From positions 558,001 through 622,000 of the forward strand of contig NZ_SMSG01000002.1 in assembly GCF_004382795.1 (NCBI RefSeq): 64,000 bases of DNA. The letters are read 5' to 3'. This stretch comes from Cumulibacter soli. Lineage in GTDB: Bacteria; Actinomycetota; Actinomycetes; Mycobacteriales; Antricoccaceae. Under the pieces are notes generated by a model. That model had not been told where the DNA came from. It was given only the letters and a program-made list of their open reading frames with translations, and searched no databases. Of this stretch, positions 28,519 through 38,309 are shown in pieces. The translations under genes were made by a program, and so were the position numbers. Positions within the stretch are counted from its first letter, which is position 1, and the number at the start of each line of letters is the position of its first letter.

Positions 28519-30309
28519 TCACGCCGCACTCCCCGCGCCGGCCCCGGCGCCCTGCACATTGCTGCCAAGTTCGCGGCTTGCTGAGTAGCTATCGAGGAGA
28601 TCGGCAAGTTCCCGGTGGAAGTGGTCGCGGCGGAGCGGGTCTGCGACATGCTCGGCCAGCAGCCCAATCAACTCCTCGGGCGGATCCAACCCATCCCCAT
28701 CGTCATCGGGATCCGCCAACTCGGCGGATGCCGCACGAACAACGCGCGCCGATTCCGCGATGTCCTCCATGCTCGGTATTCGTATTCGGGCGTTGATGAT
28801 CGGCTTTTGCTCCGGATCAACCCACGGCGGCGGAATCCACCACGGTAATCCGCGGATCATCCGCACAGCCCAACCGTTGGTCTCGAACTCGCGATGATGG
28901 TGCCCGCAGACGAGGGTCAGATTGTCGAGGTCGGTCCGCCCGCCACGCCACCATTCAGTGACGTGGTGTCGTTGCGTCCAATCCGGCGGCGCATCGCAAC
29001 CCGGGTAGGAGCACCCACCATCACGGGCGATCAAGGCGTTCGTCTGATTCCTCGTCGCGATGCGACGTTCACGACCGTAGGCAACGACCCCACGGGTGTT
29101 ACTGGCCCATACCGGGACCAGCAGTGCCTCACCCGCCAGACGCGTGAGGTCCTCGAGTGTGATCCGGTCGCCGCCGGCGACTCGTCCGACGTACCGTCCC
29201 CCGGCGCGTCGGCGGGCGCCGTCAACACCCCAGCGACCTGCGTCGTCCGGCGCACATTCGCCGCGCGTCTCCGCCTGCTCGCCAGTAACGCCGAGCGCAG
29301 CGAGAATCGCGTCCATATCCACTGTGATGTGCACGGTGGCGGGTGTTCCGCCGCTGGCAGGCACACCGTTGAAATCCAGCACCCGCCGCAGCACGTCACC
29401 CAGGGCGTCGTGCCGACGCTGATCTGCCGTGCGGTCGTCGCGCATGCCATCGCTGGACCCTCGGGGCGCGCTCAGCGGTGAAAGCACCGCATCTAGTTGA
29501 GCCTTTACCGCCGGATTCAAATACCCACTGATCGCGTAGGTGCCGTCGTACCGCTGCCGCCCGACCCGCAGGCCGCGGCGAGCATCGGTCACTTTGGAGT
29601 CTGGACTACGCCCGTCTGGCAGCAGCACCTCATCAAGTTTCTCGCCCACCGACCTCAGATCGGCCGGAGGAAGCGCACCGACGTACGAAACGAGTGTCTC
29701 CTCGGCCTGCTCTCGCAGCGACGCGTCGACGTCGGTGTTGCTATCGATACGACGCATCGCGGCGCCGATCTCATCGACTTGCCCAACGGTGACTTCACCA
29801 TCTCGAATCGCGTCGGCCAACCGCGGTAATTTCGGCGGCAGCTCGCCCTGGCTGAAGCCATCGCGCGGCAACAACTGTTGCGCGCGACGCTCCCGCGCAT
29901 TCGCTTCGCCAACACCGATCCGCAGGGCGCGCGCAAGACCACGAGCGACCCGCTTCTCGCCGGTGATGACCGTGAACGACGGATCCTCGCGCGCCGCCTC
30001 GATCACCCGGTTGTCGAACAGAACGCTGCAAGCGCGATGAGCCTCAAATTCGCCGGCGAGTTTCAACAAACACTCGACATCCAGAGCCTGAAAGTCGCCG
30101 CGCTCGCCGATTGCCAGCAATGCATCCAGGCCCACCTGAAGCTGCCTCAGTGCGTCGGCGATCTCCACCGAGAAGGCCGAGGCGACCGCTAGCGGGCCAG
30201 TCGCACCCTCGGCCGCCGCCGCTCGGGCATCCGCAGGAACGAATCGCAGCGGATCGAGTGCGCCTTTGCGACCGAATCCCGACCTGCCGGCGTCGCTAGT
30301 CACACTCAT
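28519..30309 (-). CDS. DUF222 domain HNH endonuclease (13E12 repeat family)
   Basis: 596 residues. A DUF222 helical domain (about 30-330) is followed by a C-terminal HNH nuclease with CSYPGCDAPPDWTQRHHVTEW, then LDNLTLVCGHHHREFE; Cys pairs and the His/Asn residues are all present. This multi-copy actinobacterial family corresponds to the 13E12 repeats of M. tuberculosis and is often linked to mobile DNA. The C-terminal ~110 residues are variable and end in Gly/Ala repeats. ATG at 30309 is preceded by GAGGGGG. Its promoter overlaps a LexA-like box, suggesting DNA-damage induction. Confidence 0.9.
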   Translation of the reverse strand: MSVTSDAGRSGFGRKGALDPLRFVPADARAAAAEGATGPLAVASAFSVEIADALRQLQVGLDALLAIGERGDFQALDVECLLKLAGEFEAHRACSVLFDNRVIEAAREDPSFTVITGEKRVARGLARALRIGVGEANARERRAQQLLPRDGFSQGELPPKLPRLADAIRDGEVTVGQVDEIGAAMRRIDSNTDVDASLREQAEETLVSYVGALPPADLRSVGEKLDEVLLPDGRSPDSKVTDARRGLRVGRQRYDGTYAISGYLNPAVKAQLDAVLSPLSAPRGSSDGMRDDRTADQRRHDALGDVLRRVLDFNGVPASGGTPATVHITVDMDAILAALGVTGEQAETRGECAPDDAGRWGVDGARRRAGGRYVGRVAGGDRITLEDLTRLAGEALLVPVWASNTRGVVAYGRERRIATRNQTNALIARDGGCSYPGCDAPPDWTQRHHVTEWWRGGRTDLDNLTLVCGHHHREFETNGWAVRMIRGLPWWIPPPWVDPEQKPIINARIRIPSMEDIAESARVVRAASAELADPDDDGDGLDPPEELIGLLAEHVADPLRRDHFHRELADLLDSYSASRELGSNVQGAGAGAGSAA

Positions 30310-30343
30310 CGCTGCACCCCCTCGACTCACCCTGTACATATTT

Positions 30344-30372
30344 ATCGTACATATGTTCGAATCATATGTCAA
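30344..30372 (-). promoter_or_regulatory. Sigma70-like promoter of the HNH endonuclease gene
   Basis: On the minus strand a perfect -35 hexamer TTGACA (30372-30367), a 17-bp spacer, and -10 TACGAT (30349-30344; four of six matches to TATAAT). The region is far more AT-rich than its surroundings. It lies 35-60 bases upstream of the ATG at 30309. Confidence 0.7.
30345..30360 (-). promoter_or_regulatory. Putative LexA (SOS) box in the HNH gene promoter
   Basis: Minus strand TCGAACATATGTACGA. The mycobacterial/actinobacterial SOS box is TCGAAC-N4-GTTCGA; 11 of 12 arm positions match. It overlaps the -10 element and spacer, where a repressor would block RNA polymerase. An adjacent dyad ACATATG-N7-CATATGT (30349-30369) overlaps it. 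Confidence 0.6.
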
Positions 30373-30376
30373 TTCG

Positions 30377-30565
30377 TCAAGCGTCGAGTGTGTAAGGACA
30401 TCGGTGACGGTTCAGGGCTATAAGGTCGCGTCCGTTGCCGACGTAGCGGACGCCCGATGCAGGTCGGGTGTGCTCGACGAGGATTTCGCCGTCGAGGTCG
30501 GCGGCGGGGCCGTGTTGACGTACGTCCTGCAGCAGGTCGGCGATGATCGAGCCCTCGTCGGTCAT
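30377..30565 (-). CDS. Possible small protein (62 aa), weakly supported
   Basis: An ATG at 30565 opens a 62-codon frame with even acidic/hydrophobic composition (ADLLQDVRQHGPAADLDGEILVEHTRP). No Shine-Dalgarno sequence and no family recognised. It lies in the 467-base gap 30310-30776 between the HNH gene and ispE, which otherwise holds only the HNH promoter. It could be a remnant of an inserted element. Confidence 0.25.
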   Translation of the reverse strand: MTDEGSIIADLLQDVRQHGPAADLDGEILVEHTRPASGVRYVGNGRDLIALNRHRCPYTLDA

Positions 30566-30776
30566 TGCCAAAGCCCGGCCACCGCCCGGCGGAATGTCGT
30601 TCGGACTCGCCCGTGGCTGCCTCGCTGATGCCCGTACGTCGAGGTAGCGCGTGAGGTGCTGCGTATTTGACCGAGGGTTCCAGTATGTAAGCAGCCTGGG
30701 CCTGGCCAATGCGGCAATGCGGCAATAACCGCCCACAAGACCACGTGCCGCCCCGGGCCAGAAGGTGGTGCAGGGT

Positions 30777-31700
30777 CTAGCCGATGATGCGGGCTCCGGT
30801 GACCGGGCCGTGCGCCGTACGGACGGTGCGGCACACTCCCTGCGCGCTCAGTCGCGTGGCGAGCTCCACGGCGTCGTCCTCACCATCGGCCAGGAACGCC
30901 ATTGTGGGGCCACTGCCGCACAGTACGGCGGCCTGCGCACCTTCTTCGAGCCCCGCAGCCTTCGTACGCCGTAGCGACGGCATCAGACTGTAGGCCGCAG
31001 GCTCCATGTCATTGTGCAGCGCCGCTCCGACCGCGCTCAGGTCTCGTGCCCGCAGCGCGTTCAGCAACTGATCCGGCAGCTCCAGGCTGGTACCAGCACC
31101 ACCCTCACCGCGGAGCCGGTCAAGTTCGGCGTACACGTCACCGGTCGAAAGGCCGTCCTCGGCGACTGCGAGCACCCAATGCCACCGTCCGGCCGCCAGC
31201 ACCGGAGACAGCAACTCGCCGCGCCCGGTACCAAGCGCGAGTCCCCCCGTTAGCGAGAACACCACATCGCTGCCCAGCGTGGCTGCAATCTCTACGAGGT
31301 CCTCTCGGTCGGCGCCGGTCTGCCACAACGCGTCACAAGCGACCAAAGTGGCCGCCGCATCGGCGCTACCACCGGCAAGCCCCGCCGCAACCGGAATCTG
31401 TTTGCGTACGGCCAGCGCGACTTCAGCTTTGATTCCGGCACGTTCCGCGAGCGCCGCAGCGGCGCGCCACGCCAGATTGGTCGCATCGTCGGACACCTGT
31501 TCGGCACCCTCGCCCGTAGTGACGATGCTCAGTTCCTCGGCCTCAACCGCGACCACCTCGTCAGCGAGCGATAACGCGCAGAAAACCGTCGCGAGTTCGT
31601 GGAAACCGTCCGCGCGCGTCGATCCAATGCCGAGGTGGAGGTTGATCTTTGCCGGTGCCCTGGCGATTACTACGTCGTCGCTTTGCACCGGCGCTGTCAT
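30777..31700 (-). CDS. ispE: 4-(cytidine 5'-diphospho)-2-C-methyl-D-erythritol kinase IspE
   Basis: GHMP-family kinase of the MEP isoprenoid pathway. 307 residues: RAPAKINLHLGIGSTRADGFHEL at the start, ATP loop PVAAGLAGGSADAAATL near residue 105, and CGSGPTMAFL near the end. Standard length. Preceded by GGAG. Follows ksgA on the same strand, as in mycobacteria (Rv1010-Rv1011). Confidence 0.96.
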   Translation of the reverse strand: MTAPVQSDDVVIARAPAKINLHLGIGSTRADGFHELATVFCALSLADEVVAVEAEELSIVTTGEGAEQVSDDATNLAWRAAAALAERAGIKAEVALAVRKQIPVAAGLAGGSADAAATLVACDALWQTGADREDLVEIAATLGSDVVFSLTGGLALGTGRGELLSPVLAAGRWHWVLAVAEDGLSTGDVYAELDRLRGEGGAGTSLELPDQLLNALRARDLSAVGAALHNDMEPAAYSLMPSLRRTKAAGLEEGAQAAVLCGSGPTMAFLADGEDDAVELATRLSAQGVCRTVRTAHGPVTGARIIG

Positions 31701-31738
31701 CTGCGGGTCTCCTCAACTCAGCAACACGAGCCTGTCGG

Positions 31739-32596
31739 CTAGTCGCGCGCCGGCATCTGGCGCGCTATCGCTACGAAGTCTGCCACGCCGAGGGTTTCAC
31801 CCCGCAACGTCGGGTCGATCCCTGCACTTTGCAGCGCATCAGCAGCAGCGCCGGAGCTGCCGAAGATCCCAGCGAGCGCGGAGCGCAGCATCTTCCGGCG
31901 CTGCGCGAACGCGGCGTCGATCACCGCGAACACGTCCTCGCGTGGTGCATCGTCGATGGGCGCGTCGTGCCGCACCAGGGAGACCAGCGCCGAATCGACG
32001 TTGGGCACCGGCCAGAAGATCTGTCGACTGACACTCATCGCCAGCCGTACGTCGGCGTACCAGGCCGCTTTCACCGAGGGTGAACCGTACGTCTTAGAGC
32101 CAGGCGAGGCGGCGAGCCGCTCAGCGACCTCCGCTTGCACCATGACTAGGGCTCGCTCGATCGACCCGAGCGTCTCAAGCAGGTGCAGCAGCACGGGCAC
32201 CGAGACGTTGTACGGCAGGTTCGCCACCAATGCCGTCGGCTGCGGATCGGGCAACTCAGTGACCCGCAACGCGTCCGCCGTCAGCACCGTCAATGCTTCG
32301 GCGTTGTCCGGCTGCAGCATTCGCACTGTCGCCGGTAACGCTTCGGCGAGCCGTGGGTCGATCTCGATCGCGGTCACCGGATGCCCAGCATCGAGCATCC
32401 CGAGGGTGAGTGAGCCTAGACCGGGACCGACCTCCAGGATCCGCTCCCCCTCGCGCAGGCCCGCGGCAGCGACGATGCGCCGTACCGTGTTGCCGTCGTG
32501 CACGAAGTTCTGCCCCAGCGTTTTGGTGGGGCGTACGCCGAGGTGCTCGGCGAGTTCACGTACAGCGGCAGGGCCCAGCAGCCGAGGACTAGTCAT
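31739..32596 (-). CDS. rsmA: 16S rRNA (adenine1518/1519-N6) dimethyltransferase
   Basis: Also called KsgA. Dimethylates two adenines in helix 45 of 16S rRNA. 285 residues from the ATG at 32596: [13 protein letters not shown], the SAM motif [22 protein letters not shown], and the catalytic [12 protein letters not shown]. The C-terminal helical domain ends in [12 protein letters not shown]. This start overlaps the upstream rpf stop by eight bases; an alternative ATG at 32632 would add 12 residues. The chosen start matches the usual spacing to the LGQNF motif. Confidence 0.95.
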   Translation of the reverse strand: MTSPRLLGPAAVRELAEHLGVRPTKTLGQNFVHDGNTVRRIVAAAGLREGERILEVGPGLGSLTLGMLDAGHPVTAIEIDPRLAEALPATVRMLQPDNAEALTVLTADALRVTELPDPQPTALVANLPYNVSVPVLLHLLETLGSIERALVMVQAEVAERLAASPGSKTYGSPSVKAAWYADVRLAMSVSRQIFWPVPNVDSALVSLVRHDAPIDDAPREDVFAVIDAAFAQRRKMLRSALAGIFGSSGAAADALQSAGIDPTLRGETLGVADFVAIARQMPARD

Positions 32597-34208
32597 AAAG
32601 GTGCGAGCCGCACTCCCACTGGCTGGCGCCATACTGCATGAACAGTATCTTCGCTCGGGCCAGTTGCTCCTCGGCCGGCGCGTCGGCCGGGTTACCGGTG
32701 CCGCCGACTCCCGCCCAGGTCTGCTCCGAGAACTGGTACTCGCCGAAGTACATGTGGTTCTGCTGGTTCACAGCCTTCGGGTTATTCGTCGATTCGCAGT
32801 AGCCGAGCGCCTCCCAGTTGAGGGCGTTCACCTCGGCGGGAAATTCCTTGGTGCCTGTCGACGTCACCTCATCGACGGGTTCCTTGGTGACTTCGCTCGA
32901 CTCCTCAGTCTTCGAGGTCTGTTCACCGTCGACCGTCGAGACCAGGAAGGTCACCTTCTCGGTGCCGTCCGCACCATCGGTGACGACCTCGTCGATCCCG
33001 ATGTACTCGTCGGGGTTGTCCTTCTCGACCTTCTTGTGCGCGATCGTGCGCGTCTCGGTGACTTGCTGCTGATCGACTCGGGTGACCTTGATGTTCATCC
33101 CGGCGGTCACCTTCTCATCGAGCCCGGGGCTGACCGTGTCGTGCTCGCCGAGCGTGACACCCGCGTCAGCCAACGCCCCCTCGACATCGTCGGCTGCGGT
33201 GGAGACGGCGGTGCGGTCGCCGTCTACGGCGACTGAGACATCGTCGTACGTCGCGACTTCGATCGTTGCACCGGTCAACGGCAGCCGCTGCGAGCGCGAG
33301 GACACGACATCCTGGTCGGCCAAGCCGAGTTGTTCGACGGCCTCCTGCGTCGTGTACGCCGTGACGCTCTTGACGGTCGTCTCGCCGTCGATCACAACCG
33401 AAACGTCGCGGCTCTTGACCAGCGAGACGGTGCCGCCGTCGGTCACCTTCGAGTCCAGCGACGGCGTGACGGCGTCGTTCGGGCCCGGATGGACCCCGGC
33501 GTCGGTGAGCACACCTTCGACATCGGCGGCGTACGTCGTGACACTCTGCTGCTTGCCGTCAATCACCACGTCGACGTGCTTGCTCAAGTTGACGAAACCG
33601 ACCGTGGCGCCGAGTACGGCGGCGCCGATCCCGACGGCCGCGTACCGGGCCATCCTCGAGTTGGACGTATGCGGTCGGCGTACTTGTACGCCGAGCGGCG
33701 CGCGAGGCAGACGCGCCGGCTTGACCGCGGCGCTCTTGGGATGTGAGGTCGCAGCAGCCACGGTGACCGTTTCGGGCTCCGCCGCTACCTCAGGCTCGCC
33801 GGGCGCGACCGCGTCCGCAGCAGGCGCTACCGGCTCGCCAGGCGCCTGGACATCACTCGCCGGCATACCGACAACCTCGTCGGACATGTCACCTGGCTCG
33901 CCGGACGGCTCGATATCGGTCGTAGCTGTCGCGACCCGGCCGTCGGACACGCCTACTGGCTCGCCGGACGCCTGGAGATCGCTCGCAGGCGTCTCCACAA
34001 CCTCGTCGGACACCTCGACATCGGTCGTCGACACTGAGGTCATCGAGACTGCGGTCGACTCAGTGACGTCGACGGCCTGTGGTTCAACTGCTTGGTTGGC
34101 CGCACTCGCGGCCTGATCTGCGGCTCGCGTCTCAGCGGCCGCAGCCTTTTTCGCCGCTGCCGCGGCAGCGCGCAGTTCGCGCTTAGTGGGGGCGGAATGC
34201 CGTCCCAT
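32589..34208 (-). CDS. Rpf-type resuscitation factor paralogue with long repeat-containing cytoplasmic tail
   Basis: 539 residues. An Ala/Lys-rich start is followed by acidic Pro/Glu/Asp repeats (60-145, two copies of DEVV-x(2)-PASD-[LV]-QA-x-GEP). One transmembrane helix lies at about 187-207, then three DUF348 domains (210-250, 265-305, 323-365), a G5-like domain (380-455) and a C-terminal Rpf lysozyme-like domain (463-539). The presumed catalytic Glu is E472 in GYCESTNNP; the canonical CESGGN is changed. The loop after it is also diverged ([18 protein letters not shown]). Probably a secreted-domain peptidoglycan hydrolase. Tandem to the canonical rpfB upstream. Confidence 0.88.
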   Translation of the reverse strand: MGRHSAPTKRELRAAAAAAKKAAAAETRAADQAASAANQAVEPQAVDVTESTAVSMTSVSTTDVEVSDEVVETPASDLQASGEPVGVSDGRVATATTDIEPSGEPGDMSDEVVGMPASDVQAPGEPVAPAADAVAPGEPEVAAEPETVTVAAATSHPKSAAVKPARLPRAPLGVQVRRPHTSNSRMARYAAVGIGAAVLGATVGFVNLSKHVDVVIDGKQQSVTTYAADVEGVLTDAGVHPGPNDAVTPSLDSKVTDGGTVSLVKSRDVSVVIDGETTVKSVTAYTTQEAVEQLGLADQDVVSSRSQRLPLTGATIEVATYDDVSVAVDGDRTAVSTAADDVEGALADAGVTLGEHDTVSPGLDEKVTAGMNIKVTRVDQQQVTETRTIAHKKVEKDNPDEYIGIDEVVTDGADGTEKVTFLVSTVDGEQTSKTEESSEVTKEPVDEVTSTGTKEFPAEVNALNWEALGYCESTNNPKAVNQQNHMYFGEYQFSEQTWAGVGGTGNPADAPAEEQLARAKILFMQYGASQWECGSHLYD

Positions 34209-34233
34209 AGGTACCTCCGTTGCGACACGAGGT

Positions 34234-34261
34234 GAGGGCGGCTCCAGGCGGAGCCGCCCTC
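34234..34261. terminator. Hairpin between the two rpf genes
   Basis: GAGGGCGGCTCC (34234-34245) pairs perfectly with 34250-34261 over a four-base loop. It lies just after the rpfB stop and before the second rpf. There is no T run on the minus strand, so it may attenuate rather than fully terminate. Confidence 0.6.
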
Positions 34262-34278
34262 GTCCTCAGTGACTTGAT

Positions 34279-35610
<1,332 letters not shown>

Positions 35611-35631
35611 TTACAAGACGATAACGGACAT

Positions 35632-35658
35632 GTCACGACGACGCCAGTGTTTCGTGAC
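35632..35658. promoter_or_regulatory. 7-bp dyad in the rpfB upstream region
   Basis: GTCACGA (35632-35638) and TCGTGAC (35652-35658) form a perfect inverted repeat with a 13-base spacer, about 135 bases upstream of the rpfB GTG. Half-site spacing of two helical turns suits a dimeric regulator. The gap 35500-35686 shows nothing else clear. Confidence 0.35.
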
Positions 35659-35686
35659 CGAGCGTGATCTATCAAACTGTCGCGAG

Positions 35687-36544
35687 TCAGGACCACACGC
35701 CGTACACACGCTCGCTGTTGTCACTGAGGGCATGGCACAACGCGGCCAGATCCTCGCCACGAACGTTCGCCATCTGCGCGATGGTCAACGGCGTCAGATA
35801 CGGCGCATTGGGCCTGCCGCGATGCGGCATCGGGGTCAGGAAGGGCGCATCCGTCTCGGCCAGCAACAGGTCTTGCGGTGCCACGGCGTACGCCGCACGC
35901 AAGTGCGTCGAGGCGTTGAAGGTCGAGTTGCCCGCGAAACTCATGTAATACCCAAGGTCTGCGCACCGGCGCGCCATCTGCTCATCCCCGGAGAAGCAAT
36001 GGAACACGACCTTCTCAGGAGCACCTTCGGCAGCGAGCACGTCGAACACGTCGTCGTGAGCGTCACGGTCGTGAATCATCAACGCGACGCCGTGGCGCTT
36101 GGCGATGTCGATGTGCCGGGCGAACGATTCGCGCTGCACGTCCTGTCCCGCGACTTCCCGCGTACGAAAATAATCCAGCCCGGTCTCCCCGACCGCGCGC
36201 ACGCGTGGTCGCGCCGCCAACTCATCGATCACATCGAGCGCGGCAGCCAAGCCATCACCGAGCCTCGGCGCATCGTTCGGGTGCAGGGCGACCGCGGCCA
36301 GCACCCGATCGTCGGCGGCCGCCAGATCGGCAGCCCACCGCGACGATGCGACATCGGTACCGACCTGCACGATCCGGTCGATCCCGACCGATTCGGCCTT
36401 GTCCAGATGCTCACTCGCCGTGCCACCGATCCAGTCGATGACGATGTCGAGATGGGTGTGATTGTCCGGTACGGCGACCGGCAGCGGCTCAGGGAGCTCC
36501 GGCGGCGTCTTCTCCCGCTCGAGCTGGGCCTTACTCTTTCCCAC
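35687..36544 (-). CDS. tatD: TatD family metal-dependent deoxyribonuclease
   Basis: TIM-barrel hydrolase, 285 residues from the GTG at 36544; a GTG at 36568 would add eight residues. Metal ligands: DNHTHLD, GETGLDYF (Glu), HDRDAHDD (His), FHCFSG (His), and LLAETDAPFLTP (Asp). Family members have 3'-5' DNase activity. The first residues are encoded by a tandem 17-18 bp repeat that covers the metG-tatD junction, so the exact start is uncertain. Order metG-tatD-rpfB-ksgA-ispE matches mycobacteria. Confidence 0.92.
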   Translation of the reverse strand: MGKSKAQLEREKTPPELPEPLPVAVPDNHTHLDIVIDWIGGTASEHLDKAESVGIDRIVQVGTDVASSRWAADLAAADDRVLAAVALHPNDAPRLGDGLAAALDVIDELAARPRVRAVGETGLDYFRTREVAGQDVQRESFARHIDIAKRHGVALMIHDRDAHDDVFDVLAAEGAPEKVVFHCFSGDEQMARRCADLGYYMSFAGNSTFNASTHLRAAYAVAPQDLLLAETDAPFLTPMPHRGRPNAPYLTPLTIAQMANVRGEDLAALCHALSDNSERVYGVWS

Positions 36545-36637
36545 TACGCGCTCTTTCCCACGACGCACTCTCTACCCACTACGCGCTCGTACTCACTGGG
36601 CGCTCATACCCGCTGACGTGCTCGTGTGCACTATGCG
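36534..36637. repeat. Six-unit 17-18 bp degenerate tandem repeat at the metG-tatD junction
   Basis: Units start at 36534, 36551, 36568, 36586, 36603 and 36621; consensus CTCTTTCCCACTACGCG on the plus strand. Units 1-2 are well conserved; the later ones diverge but keep CTC at the front and a CG-ending tail. The array overlaps the tatD start and the metG stop at 36631-36633. Confidence 0.8.
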
Positions 36638-38211
36638 CCGGCCTCGGCGTCCGCCTCGATCCGCGGGAACAACACCTCGCCCTTGACGACCTTCGATCCC
36701 GGCTTCAGCACGCCCCAGTCGGCGGCGCTGGCGATCGTCTGTGCGTCCAGCGGTCCCACGCTCTCATGCGCGCCGAGCGACTCCCACAGCTTGGTCGCGG
36801 TGCTTGGCATCACCGAATGGTGCAGTACGGCGACCGCGCGCAGCGATTCGGCGCAGGTGTACAGGATGGTCGCGAGGCGCTCGCGCGCCAGCGCTGAATC
36901 GTCCTTGGCCACCGACCACGGCTGCTGTTCAGTGATGTAGCCGTTCACCGCCGTCACGAAGTCGTGCGTGGCACTGATCGCTTCGTGCACCTGCATGTTG
37001 CTGATCGCCACATCGGCCGTGCGGACGGTGCGTACGAGCAGGTCCGCCAGCGTGCCGTCGGCGTCGCTGAGCGCGCCTGGCTTCGCCAGTTCGCCGTCGA
37101 AGTACTTGCCGATCATGGCGGCGACCCGGCTGGCCAGGTTGCCAAGGTTGTTGGCGAGTTCGTCGGTATATACCGCGTGCAGGTGTTCCCAGGAGAACGA
37201 CGCATCGCTGCCGAACGGAATGGCCTTCATGAAGTAGTAGCGGTACGCGTCCGTGCCGAACGTACCGACGATCTCCCGGGGATGGATTGCGGTGGCATTG
37301 CTCTTGGCCATTTTCTTGCCGCCGACCAGCAGGTAGCCGTGCACGTACACGCGCCGCGGCGGCTGCTGCCCCGCAGCCATCAGCATCGCGGGCCAGATGA
37401 CCGAGTGAAAACGAAGAATGTCGCGGCTCATCAAATGGGTGGCAGGCCAGATCTTGGCGAACTCGGCCGGATCGTCGAAGATTTTCGCCGCGCTCGTGTA
37501 ATTCAGCAGCGCATCGATCCAGACGTAGAGGACCTGCGAGGAATCCCATGGGACCTGGATGCCCCAGTCGAAGGACGACCGTGAGATCGACAGATCGTGC
37601 AGACCGGACTTGACGTAGTTGATGATCTCGTTGCGGCTGGTCTGGGGTGCGATGAAGTCGGGCACCTCGTCGTACAACGCCAGCAGTTTGTCGCCGAACT
37701 CGCTGAGCTTGAAGAACCAGTTCTTCTCGGTGATCATTTCGGCCGGACGCTCGTGCACCAAACAGTTACCGTCTGCGTCCAGGTCGTCGTCCGACTTGAA
37801 CTCCTCACAGTCCACGCAGTACATCCCCGAGTACTCACCCTCGTAGACGTATCCGGCGTCGTACAGCCGCTGCCAGAACTCCTGCACCTGCCGGACGTGG
37901 TCCTCATCCGTGGTGCGGATGAACCGGTCGTACTTGATGTCGAGCAGATCCCAGGCGGGCTTCCACTCGGTTTCAATCAGCGAATCAACGAATTCCTGCG
38001 GACTCTGTCCGTTCTTCTGCGCCGTACGCATCACCTTTTGACCGTGCTCGTCGGTGCCGGTCAGGAAGTACACGTTCTCGCCGCGGTGGCGGTGCCAACG
38101 GGCCAATACATCGGCCGCGGTGGTCGTGTATGCGCTGCCGATATGCGGGGCAGCGGTGACGTAATAAATGGGCGTCGTGATGAAGAATGACTTCGCCGGG
38201 GTTTCAGGCAT
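36631..38211 (-). CDS. metG: Methionyl-tRNA synthetase
   Basis: Class I aminoacyl-tRNA synthetase, 526 residues. HIGH motif as PHIGSAYT, KMSKS as KKMAKSNAT, and a zinc-knuckle region around YCVDCEEF and GNCLVHERP. Anticodon-binding helical domain at the C-terminus, without an added tRNA-binding OB domain. This is the short form also found in mycobacteria. ATG at 38211 with GAGGG close upstream. Confidence 0.96.
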   Translation of the reverse strand: MPETPAKSFFITTPIYYVTAAPHIGSAYTTTAADVLARWHRHRGENVYFLTGTDEHGQKVMRTAQKNGQSPQEFVDSLIETEWKPAWDLLDIKYDRFIRTTDEDHVRQVQEFWQRLYDAGYVYEGEYSGMYCVDCEEFKSDDDLDADGNCLVHERPAEMITEKNWFFKLSEFGDKLLALYDEVPDFIAPQTSRNEIINYVKSGLHDLSISRSSFDWGIQVPWDSSQVLYVWIDALLNYTSAAKIFDDPAEFAKIWPATHLMSRDILRFHSVIWPAMLMAAGQQPPRRVYVHGYLLVGGKKMAKSNATAIHPREIVGTFGTDAYRYYFMKAIPFGSDASFSWEHLHAVYTDELANNLGNLASRVAAMIGKYFDGELAKPGALSDADGTLADLLVRTVRTADVAISNMQVHEAISATHDFVTAVNGYITEQQPWSVAKDDSALARERLATILYTCAESLRAVAVLHHSVMPSTATKLWESLGAHESVGPLDAQTIASAADWGVLKPGSKVVKGEVLFPRIEADAEAGA

Positions 38212-38309
38212 GCCCTCTAGGGTAATGGCGCGGCTAGTGTGACTGAGTCGCAGTCGTCGACACTCGCGCAAGCGGCACCCGTTCCGCCAGTTCGCCAGGA
38301 GGTCTCGCC

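Noticed and set aside
26573-28522. Very long minus-strand frame continuous with glmU
   Set aside because: It is antisense to the desaturase and TetR genes, lacks any domain, and glmU has a clear ATG with GGAG at 26572.
36534-36637. CRISPR-like direct repeats
   Set aside because: Units are 17-18 bp in tandem with no spacers, so it is a simple tandem repeat.
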